This document shows positions 35,701 through 42,700 of a stretch of DNA of 64,000 nt, in pieces. The DNA is from Plantimonas leprariae. Lineage in GTDB: Bacteria; Pseudomonadota; Alphaproteobacteria; Rhizobiales; Rhizobiaceae. Position 1 is the stretch's first letter. Each line of letters opens with the position of its first letter. The DNA is taken from assembly GCF_008802405.1 (NCBI RefSeq), contig NZ_VZDO01000009.1, positions 1 through 64,000 on the forward strand, written 5' to 3'. The notes beneath the pieces were generated by a model. It was not told where the DNA came from, ran no database searches, and saw only the letters and a program-made list of their open reading frames with translations. Position numbers and translations under genes: made by a program.

Positions 35701-36012
35701 CGCCTGGTCGGTCGGGATCTCCATCCGGAACTCGACCGCCGTCGTGGAGACACCGTCGGTGACGGTGGAGGTGATGTTCTTGACGCCGACGACGCCCGAG
35801 ACGGCGTCCTCGACCTCCTTCGTCACCTGCCGCTCAAGCTCGGCCGGCGATGCGCCGTTCTGCGTGACGACCACCGAGACGAGCGGGAAATCGATGTTCG
35901 GGAAACGGGTGACCGGCAGTTCGCGGAAGGACTGGACGCCCACCGCGACGAGCAGCACGAAGAACAGGATCGGCGCGATCGGGTTGCGGATCGACCAGGC
36001 GGAGAAGTTCAT
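32746..36012 (-). CDS. RND-family multidrug efflux permease
   Basis: 1,088 residues from ATG at 36012 (MNFSAWSIRNPIAPILFFVL), the start expected for the family; the open frame upstream of it is unrelated. Two repeats of six helices frame large periplasmic loops. The proton-relay aspartates lie in ILVDDAIVEIENIARH (~405), and a transmembrane Lys region near IMGIVTKNAILLVDFAVEM (~945). A C-terminal charged, coiled extension (LVALETRVRLLEGKGE) is unusual. It forms an inner-membrane pump with the adaptor encoded just upstream; the outer-membrane channel must come from elsewhere. Confidence 0.93.
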   Translation of the reverse strand: MNFSAWSIRNPIAPILFFVLLVAVGVQSFRELPVTRFPNIDFPLVSVVVTQNGASPAELERQVTKEVEDAVSGVVGVKNITSTVTDGVSTTAVEFRMEIPTDQAVQDTKDAIDRIRPDLPASVEPPIVSKIDVAGQAIQTFAVSSPAMTLEELSWFVDDTVKRQLQGLKGVGKIERYGGATREIRMELDPAKLDSFGITAADVSRQIVKTNADLGSGRGEIAGAEQAIRTLGDAASAASLSETAIALPNGRFVRLGNLGTVSDTYEEQRSFSRFDGDPVVTFSVFRSKGASEVDVAETVKGALAKLKETHPEVKVGLVDDAVFYTYGNYEAAIDTLIEGALLAVLVVLLFLRNWRATLISAVALPLSAIPTFWAVDMLGFSLNLVSFLAITLATGILVDDAIVEIENIARHIRMGKSPYRAAIDAADEIGLAVIATTFTIIAVFVPVSFMPGIPGQYFRQFGLTVAIAVFFSLLVARLVTPMMAAYLMRAKDAHGEEERDGPLMRLYTGFVRATLRVRYLTLVASFGILALSLFAMMRIPMNLFPPEDVSRIVVSAELPPGTPLAETDVAMEKVRGLIERIDGVSNVFVLGGTSPTGSLDTRRAALTVLLEHQEHSLVKALANGVAAAGDRIGLHLPRMQVEGRTRPQADIEKEVFAAVAAVPDVRIFKLNDRGERDVSFNLLSSSDADLNVAISRLEDAMCADPVFASVASTGALARPELQIRPRATEAARLGVTTQGIADTVRIATIGDVDAALAKLSAGDRLLPVRVQLDLRFRQDLARLRNLRVPTASGGSVPLQAVADVEIAEGPSTIDRFNRERRASVGADLPPGVALDTATSRFGEIAARTELPASVHFVASGDAEIQTEMVGGFVNAMLLGLGLVLTVLILLFKDVIQPFTILFSLPLAIGGVAAALIVTGQPVSMPVMIGFLMLMGIVTKNAILLVDFAVEMRRHGMGRLEAMIEAGRKRARPIVMTSMAMSAGMVPSAMGIGEGGAFRAPMAIAVIGGVIVSTALSLVVVPSFYLVMDDLSRLLRWLFGRFVGRKDEEDERDLAAERLVALETRVRLLEGKGEPKPPYLLRPPSEAAE

Positions 36013-36022
36013 CGAGCCGCCC

Positions 36023-37234
36023 TCACCGCTTCGCCTGGGCCCCGAGCGGGTCGCTCGCCAGCACCGGCGTGATGCGGTCGCCGTCGCGCACGAAGGCTCC
36101 CGCCTTCGCGACGATCCGGTCGCCGTTCGAAAGGCCCGAGCGGACGACGACGAGGCCGTTGTCGCGCACGCCGAGCTCGACCCGCACCTTGGCGACATGA
36201 TCGCCGTCGAGGCGCAGCACGCTCGCGCCCTCGCCGCCTTCGTCCGCCGTCACCGCCGTGATCGGCACGACGACGCCCGCCTGCCGCGAGACGGTGACGT
36301 CGGCATCGGCATACATGCCGGGGCGGATGCGGGACGCGTCGCCGAGGCTGATGCGCACGAGGCCGAGCCGGGTCGTCGCATTGATCGTCGGCTCCACCAG
36401 CCGCACCTCGCCCGCCAGCGGCTCCGCCGCGCCGATCGGCGAGACCTTCGCCGCCTGCCCGGCACGCAGCCGTCCGACATCGCCTTCCGCGACATCGGCG
36501 CGAAGCTCCACCGCGCCGTCGCGGATGATCGTGAACAGCGGGTCGCCGGTGCCGCGCGCGATCGCGCCGACCCGGGCGTTCCGCGCCGAAACGATGCCGG
36601 CGACCGGCGCCTTCACGCTCGTGCGCTGCAGCTTCAGCTCGATGTCGCCGAGCTGCGCCTCGGCGACCTTCACCTCCGCCTCGGACACCTTCACGCCCTC
36701 GCGGGCGGCGGCGAGCCGGCCTTCGGCGGCGTCGGCGGAGGCCTTCGCCTGCTGCACCTGCGCTTCCGAGGTCGCGCCGTTGCCGGACAGGCGCTGGGTG
36801 CGCTCGAAGACGCGGCGCGCCTCGTCAGCATTCGCCTGCGCTTCCGCGATCTGCGCCTCGACCTGCAGCAGGGTCGCCCCGGTCTTCGCGCGGGTCGCCT
36901 CGATCTGGCTCTTTTCCAGCGTCAGGGCGTCGGAGGAGAGGGTCGCCAGCACCTCGCCGGCCTCGACGCGGTCGCCGACATCGGCCTCGAGCCGGTCGAT
37001 CGCGTAGCCCTCGATCAGCGGCTGGACATCGACCTCCTCCACCGCCTGGACGAGGCCCGAGGCGATGACGCGGTCGGCGACCTCGCCCGTCTTCGCCTCG
37101 ACCACCACGATGGAGGGCGCGGCGACGGGCGCGACCGGCGCGGCCGCGGGCGTTTCCGCCCTGGCCGATCCAGCGCCGGCGAGGAACGCCGCTACCGCGA
37201 TCCCGACACCGATCCGGGAAACCATGTCGAACAT
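36023..37234 (-). CDS. RND efflux periplasmic adaptor (membrane-fusion protein)
   Basis: 403 residues from ATG at 37234 (MFDMVSRIGVGIAVAAFLAG), which supplies a signal peptide ending at ARAE. Barrel-sandwich hybrid halves: VVEAKTGEVADRVIASGLVQ (~45) and TSVKAPVAGIVSARN (~200), separated by a long coiled-coil hairpin (~85-190). A beta-barrel and C-terminal domain complete it (VVVPITAVTADEGGEGA). It bridges the permease and an outer-membrane channel. The operon order is TetR, adaptor, pump, with 10-15-base gaps. Confidence 0.9.
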   Translation of the reverse strand: MFDMVSRIGVGIAVAAFLAGAGSARAETPAAAPVAPVAAPSIVVVEAKTGEVADRVIASGLVQAVEEVDVQPLIEGYAIDRLEADVGDRVEAGEVLATLSSDALTLEKSQIEATRAKTGATLLQVEAQIAEAQANADEARRVFERTQRLSGNGATSEAQVQQAKASADAAEGRLAAAREGVKVSEAEVKVAEAQLGDIELKLQRTSVKAPVAGIVSARNARVGAIARGTGDPLFTIIRDGAVELRADVAEGDVGRLRAGQAAKVSPIGAAEPLAGEVRLVEPTINATTRLGLVRISLGDASRIRPGMYADADVTVSRQAGVVVPITAVTADEGGEGASVLRLDGDHVAKVRVELGVRDNGLVVVRSGLSNGDRIVAKAGAFVRDGDRITPVLASDPLGAQAKR

Positions 37235-37248
37235 GCGGTGCGAGCCCC

Positions 37249-37887
37249 TCATTCGGCGGCGTCGAGCAGGGGGTGACGGACGCGAACCGCGTCGAGCCGA
37301 TCGCGCGCGGTGTCGATCACCAGCGTCGTCAGACGGTCGAAGCGCTCCCGCTCGGCCTCGCGGTCGCCGAACGCGAAGCGGCGGAACAGCCCGCTGACGA
37401 GCACCACCAGGAAGTCGGCGATCTCCTCCAGTCGTTCGACCGTCGCCGGATCGCCGGCCTCGACCTCGCGTGTCAGGAGCGCGAACATCTCCTTGCGGAT
37501 GCCGCATTCCATCGCCTCGCGCAGCGCCCGGATCTCGGGATGGCGAATCGCCCCCGCATCGACGTGCACCCAGATCGCGGCCTCCTCGGGAACGAGGCTT
37601 TCCCGGTTGATCTCGATCAGGCGGCGGAATGCGACGAAGAAGTCCGGCTCGTCGCGCACCTTCGCCAGGTCGCGCTGGACATCGCGCATGCAGCGCTCGA
37701 CCAGCGCTTCGACCAGCGCCAGCTTGGACGGAAAGTAGCGGTAGAAGTTTCCGACGCTCATGCCGGCGCCGGCGGCCAGATCCTGCATGGACGCCCCGTC
37801 GAAACCCTTGCGCGCGAAAACGACGGTGACCCGCTCGAGAATTTCCTCGGAGCGCGCGGCAAGGTCGTGGCGGTCGATCTGGGTCAT
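37249..37887 (-). CDS. TetR-family regulator of the RND operon
   Basis: 212 residues from ATG at 37887 (MTQIDRHDLAARSEEILERV). HTH at ~12-60: VVFARKGFDGASMQDLAAGA, GMSVGNFYRYFPSKLALVEA, a textbook TetR second and third helix. The ligand-binding half is helical. It lies first in the operon, 14 bases before the adaptor gene, and faces a perfect palindrome 34 bases upstream. It most likely represses the pump and is released by pump substrates. Confidence 0.92.
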   Translation of the reverse strand: MTQIDRHDLAARSEEILERVTVVFARKGFDGASMQDLAAGAGMSVGNFYRYFPSKLALVEALVERCMRDVQRDLAKVRDEPDFFVAFRRLIEINRESLVPEEAAIWVHVDAGAIRHPEIRALREAMECGIRKEMFALLTREVEAGDPATVERLEEIADFLVVLVSGLFRRFAFGDREAERERFDRLTTLVIDTARDRLDAVRVRHPLLDAAE

Positions 37888-37920
37888 GGAAGCGGCCGGT
37901 TGCAACGAGCGCAATGTAGT

Positions 37921-37936
37921 GAATGAACGTTCATTC
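37921..37936. promoter_or_regulatory. TetR operator palindrome
   Basis: Perfect 16-base palindrome GAATGAACGTTCATTC; the flanks extend it with one mismatch (GTGAATGAAC facing GTTCATTCGC). Such TGAANG-type sites are common for TetR repressors of efflux operons. A transposon-like element begins 36 bases further out. Confidence 0.75.
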
Positions 37937-37964
37937 GCACAAGGGCCTGTCGTCTCGTGGTGAT

Positions 37965-37972
37965 GCGACATC
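37965..37972. repeat. 8-bp target-site duplication, left copy
   Basis: GCGACATC lies immediately outside the TG... terminus at 37973; the same 8 bases flank the other terminus at 48356-48363. Confidence 0.75.
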
Positions 37973-38040
37973 TGAGAACGGCACGATGGTTTGCAGCAGG
38001 GCACTTTGGTTTGCCGGTAGTGGCACGTTAGGTTTGCAGC
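37973..38040 (+). repeat. Left-end repeat cluster (three transposase-site-like units)
   Basis: GGCACGATGGTTTGCAGC at 37980-37997, GGCACTTTGGTTTGCCG at 38000-38016 and GGCACGTTAGGTTTGCAGC at 38022-38040, spaced 20 and 22 bases apart. Such arrays resemble TnsB/MuA-type binding sites at transposon ends. Confidence 0.75.
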
Positions 38041-38727
38041 TGTTGATTAGTTGTCGACGGACGTACCAGAGAGCGGCGACCGCAGCGCCATGCATGCCGA
38101 CGCGACTGACCTGAAGCCGTGCTGCATGCCGCTGACGATCAGAGCCGACACGACTCAATCGCGCTGCGTTCGATGGGAAGATTCCCGGGGAGATTATCTG
38201 CGCTCGTAGTTCAACTCCACCTCGTGATGCTGCACGTCACAGGCCCCCTCAGCGTGGATCCGGTCGCGAACGTGCTTCCCAATCCCTACGACGAACGCTT
38301 CCTGTCCTCGTTCGTCCTCGAGGATGCCGACGCCCGCGTCCGCTACAGGAAACGTGGATGATCGACCTTCGTCGGCGAGGTCTCGGCTCGCCTGGCTCGA
38401 CCAACGAAGATATGGAGGACCGCTCGGCGACCCTGCCGCGAGGCGGGTTCTTCGCCTACCGCACCCAGCAGTCGGAACTGTTCGACCGATCCGGATTTCG
38501 AAGTCCGTCCGCGATCTCGTGCCGGAGCCAAAGGATCACCCGACCGCCAAGATCGCCGGAGCGCTCTCGACCGGACGCGGCCGCTGCAAGCATGCAAGCC
38601 CGAAGCCCATCCTGCCGTTTTACACGAGGGGCCCGAACTCCGGACGTGTCGACTACCCCGCGTCTGCCTTCTCGCCGATCTCCACGTGGCGACGTTCGGG
38701 CCTCCTCGATCGCACCTTCGATGTTCG
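38041..38727. other. Gap behind the left end, one doubtful small ORF
   Basis: The only candidate is 38119-38361 on the plus strand, ending VLPNPYDERFLSSFVLEDAD and RVRYRKRG. That part has balanced composition, so it may be the tail of a lost gene; no family is recognised. The remainder looks non-coding or is antisense to the operon's 3' end. Confidence 0.35.
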
Positions 38728-39306
38728 TCATCTGTCGGCGTCCAGGCGACGGGAAAGATCCGACACCGTCGTCCTCGAACCCGGCAGCGAAGCGAAGTGC
38801 GTGTCGATGTACGGTTGGAACACCTCGACGAACGTTCGGACCGTGTCGTCGAAGAACACTGCGGTCGTCTCGTGCGAGCAGACCCCGGACCCCTCGCACA
38901 GGCCGAGTCGGTTGAAGAAGTAGACGACCTCCCGGATCTGATCGCGCTTCTTCGGATCTTCGCCCATCCGTCGCGCGAAGTTCGCCAAGAGGTTGGCCCT
39001 GCCCTGGATAATCGAAGCGGCCGTCGAGCGGTCGGTTTCCGATAACGACGCGAGGAACGACGCGTAGGCTTCCCGGAGCTCGCCGTAGGCGACACGATAC
39101 CCCTTCGTCTCCCAGTCCTCGATCATCTGCAGCGTGTACTTGGTGCGTTCCCCCTCCTCGGAACTGCGATACTCGTAGACGGCCCACAGACCGCCGACGA
39201 CGACGCTCGCAGCTCCGAAGGCGGTTCCGATCCGGCGCACCAATGCCGCCCTGCGCCGCGTCCGGCCCCTACTTCGCCTCGGCCGACCCGCCTCGCCCGA
39301 GATCAC
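38728..39306 (-). CDS. Membrane-anchored hypothetical protein, third gene of the caspase operon
   Basis: 192 residues from GTG at 39306, overlapping the preceding stop (GTGA). A basic N-terminus (Arg-rich, ~25 residues) precedes one membrane helix, IGTAFGAASVVVGGLWAVYE (~30-50). The soluble remainder has SSEEGERTKYTLQMIEDWET, SIIQGRANLLANFARRMGED and a two-Cys loop GLCEGSGVCSHE. The layout resembles DUF4760-like single-pass proteins, but I do not claim the family. Translational coupling ties it to the two genes before it. Confidence 0.7.
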   Translation of the reverse strand: MISGEAGRPRRSRGRTRRRAALVRRIGTAFGAASVVVGGLWAVYEYRSSEEGERTKYTLQMIEDWETKGYRVAYGELREAYASFLASLSETDRSTAASIIQGRANLLANFARRMGEDPKKRDQIREVVYFFNRLGLCEGSGVCSHETTAVFFDDTVRTFVEVFQPYIDTHFASLPGSRTTVSDLSRRLDADR

Positions 39307-39722
39307 GGCCGGCACTGTTCCAGAAGATCGAACTGGACCTTCGGATCGATGAGGCCACGATAGTCGTCCAGCAGCCGTTTGAGGCAGACGATGGCGGGCT
39401 TGTCCAGGACGTAGACCGAGCGAAGGGGGCTGCGGACGGACTCCGTCCCCGCGTCGAGCGGGTCCAGGCTCGGGAACTTGTCGAGACCGCGTTGTTCCGT
39501 GCCGTCGTCGCCCGCGCAGGTCCCCAGATCGACCTCCGCGTTCCCGGTCTTCGAGCGCTCGGCTCGTTCCAGGAACTTGCCGTAGTCCTGCTGGAAGCAT
39601 CGCGCTCGGATTCCGTCGAGTTCGACTACCTCGTCGCATACGAGGCAGTCGGCGACGGCGGCCGACGCCGCGAACATTGCGGCGATCGCTAGAACACCGG
39701 CTACACTCCTAGAACAGCGCAT
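39303..39722 (-). CDS. Secreted cysteine-rich small protein, second gene of the caspase operon
   Basis: 139 residues from ATG at 39722, overlapping the caspase gene's end by 14 bases. A signal peptide (SVAGVLAIAAMFAASAAVAD) is followed by about six cysteines, including DCLVCDEVV and ARCFQQDYGKFL, TCAGD, IVCLKRLL and EQC at the end. That suggests a disulfide-bonded periplasmic protein. No family recognised. It could be a partner, inhibitor or substrate of the caspase-fold protein, judging only by the overlap. Confidence 0.7.
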   Translation of the reverse strand: MRCSRSVAGVLAIAAMFAASAAVADCLVCDEVVELDGIRARCFQQDYGKFLERAERSKTGNAEVDLGTCAGDDGTEQRGLDKFPSLDPLDAGTESVRSPLRSVYVLDKPAIVCLKRLLDDYRGLIDPKVQFDLLEQCRP

Positions 39723-42700
39723 AGTCTCCCACCATCCTGCTGCCGACCATCCACGGCGTCTGCCGCCCCCCGCTCGCCCGGACGACGCGTGCCTTCACCC
39801 CTCGGTACAGTTCGGACGCCTCGATCCGGCCGTTGCGGTTGCGATCGTATCGATCCCGTTCGGCGCCGAGCACGGCGGCGATCGCGTCGGTGAACAGTCC
39901 ACCGACCTCTCGGCTCCCTTCGGATTCCTGCCGTCCCTTGGCTGCCGCCAGTACGGTGACATTGGATCTCGACCTGGCGAAGTTCCCCGCCAAGTCGTCG
40001 TTCGTCGCGAAGGCGCCGGTACCGGCCGCTCCCGAATGGCACGCGTCCAGGAAGATGGTGATGCGTGCGTCGGTCGACTGGAACAGACGTTCGAGCCGCT
40101 CGAACGCCAGCGCGGTCCCTTCGAGGTCCGCCGGATCGGTCAGCGACGTTCCGAAGTAGAAGCGCCCCTTCGCGTCCTGCAGGCCGTGGCCCGCAAGGAA
40201 GATTACGGCATGATCGCCGGGCTCGAGCCCGTCTAGGAGCCGGCGGGTCGCCTCCACGATCGCGTCGGGCGACGCACGCCGGTCCTTGGGTGCCGTCTCC
40301 ACGGCGAAGGGCGGCTCTCCGTCGTTCCGCACGGAAAGCAGTTCCTGTACTCGACCCGCGTCGCGCAGCGCGTAGTTCAGCGAACGCAGGCCGGCGCCCT
40401 GATACGTGTTCACGCCGATCGAAAGGACCCGAGTCGTGGCCCTTCGTGTCGGCGAAGGTCCGAGATCGACCGAAACGGGCAGGCTCGCGAGGCCCCTGGC
40501 GTCGAATGCGACGATCGAGACTAGCCGCGTGTCCTTCAGCCGTTCGAACGTCACCGTGCCGTTCAGCCGGTCGCTTTCGAAGGTTCCCGTCGACACCCCG
40601 TCCTGAAGCACGGAAAGCCGCACCACCTCGCCGGCCTCGTATCGCAGGTTCGCCCTCACCTTGCCGTCCGAGTCGAGCGCGATCTCGCCGGCGAGCGATG
40701 GCGGTACTCCGAGATCACCCTCCTTGGCCGACGGCACGGAACCCTCCAGGGCGGCGCGCGTAAGGTCAGGGACGCGGAGCGCCGCGCCGAACCGGTCGAG
40801 GCTGAATTGTTCGTCCCGCCCTGGAAACTTCAGGTCGATCAGCGCCGCAGCCTCCGCCGTCGCGTCGTACCGGAAGTCGGATGTCCAGACCGCCACCTCG
40901 TCGTCGACGATCCGGCCCGACAGGATCACCGCTCCCGCCTTCATCAGGTCGTGAACGTAGAAGTTGCCGTCGGAATTGAGCTGCACCGCGTGGCGACGGT
41001 CGCCGGTCAGCCACGCGTCGACCAGGAGGTCGCCGTTCGGAAGATTCTCGCCGATCCACAGCATGGAACGCGTCGCCCGCTGCCGGACGGTGATCACTCC
41101 GTTGCCGGGCGCATAGGTCAAGAGGAGGTCGTCGTTCGCCTTGATCCGGAACGGGTGATCGTACCAGAGACGATGGGCGTTGTTCTCAAAGAACTCCGAC
41201 CCGTCCACCATGGCATCGGAACCCTTCATGGACTTTGCCGATCCGATGTCCATGACGTAGAAGGCGGCGTGCGGCCGCAGGCTGCCGAACGTCGCGCCGG
41301 CGGTGCACGACGCCCGCGCGACCCAGACGGCGCCGCGCCGCGTCGCCACGCGCGAAACCTCCACAACGTCTCGGGGTCCGAACGATTCGCCCACATTGCC
41401 GGTGTCGCCGGCGTCGCCGAGAAGGACATGTCCGCAGTCGGCGAGAAGGCCGTCGTCTTCCTCCGGCAGCGACCATCGGAATCGCCAGCCGGCGGCCTTC
41501 GCTTCCCTTTCGAGCCGCCCCATCGCCGGTGCCGAACGCTCCAGTCGCGCCGGCAGCTCCATGGCGTGCGTATGATCCGTTTCGCCCTTCGTTTCCGGTT
41601 CGAGCAGGACGTCGCCATCCGCCATCGGATCCAGCGTCACGCCCAGCCGAAGAAGCTGTTCCGGCAGCGCTCGCGAGAGCGGCACGCTGTTGACCGTGTC
41701 GGCAAGTCGAAGATCGCCAGCCATCTGTTCCGTGTCGCCGAGGGTCTTCACCGTCAGACCGACCTTCGCCAGGCTGCCTCGCAGCCGATCCTCGAAGGCA
41801 GGAGGGTGCGGGACTTCGGAACCGCTCGTGTCAACCGCGTCGGTCGCTTCGCCGTCGACGAAGCCACCGGCCGCGTCGAAGTCGCGTGACAGGCTGACGG
41901 GGGACACCATGCCGAGCGTCGCGAGGGTCCGGAGATGCGACGCGGCGGTGCCCCCGCCGTTCGACAGGTAGCCGCCGCCGGAGTTCTCGACGGACGCGAA
42001 GTCGGCGTTCTGCAGGCTACCGATCCGGTAGCCGAGTTCGCCCAGGATGGCGTAGGTCGAGTTCTCCAAGTCGATCGAGATCCGCGTTTCCCCTGGTTCA
42101 GCTAAGCAGCACGCGGCGCCGGTGAGCTGTTCCGCCAACCGGAGGTGGTCACCGAAGGTCGAGGCGACGTCGACCTTGGCCCAGGGCGCCCTCGTCGTGA
42201 CGACGACGCTGTCGCCGAGCGCCCAGTAGAGCTTGCCGGCGTTCAACGTCGCCGTGGTCCGACCGTCGATCGTGTCTACGATCTCCGTCCGTCCGTCGTT
42301 GTCGACGGCGACGAAGCGGTGCGTCGGCGAGACGCGAAGTTCCGTCCCCGCCCGTTCCGCGATCTCGGTGCCGGTCGTCGCGTCCAGCAGCAGGAAGCGC
42401 CTGTCGTTCAGCAGGATCCGGCGCGAGACCGCCGGAACGTCGATGCCGAGCGTGAAGGCGGTACGCGCTTCGGCGGTGTTCAGGACGATCTCGGCGGGGG
42501 CCGGGGCGACGTCGAGCGTCTCGCGCGTCGCCTTCAGCGTCAGTTCCTCCTCGCAGGCCCGCAGGTAACCGACGAGCGAGACAGACACGTCGAGCGGACC
42601 CGAACGCAAGGGGGCGAACTTCACCGAGCCTTGCGAACCCGCGCCTCGCGTCGCCAACGCGACCAGAGCTCGCGTGTGACCGAGGCCGGTCCCAATGGCG

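Noticed and set aside
36013-36198. Upstream extension of the RND permease to 36198
   Set aside because: It overlaps the adaptor's coding end and lacks the pump N-terminus; ATG 36012 gives the family start.
38119-38361. Small plus-strand ORF as a real element gene
   Set aside because: Only its last third looks protein-like; no start signal or family found.
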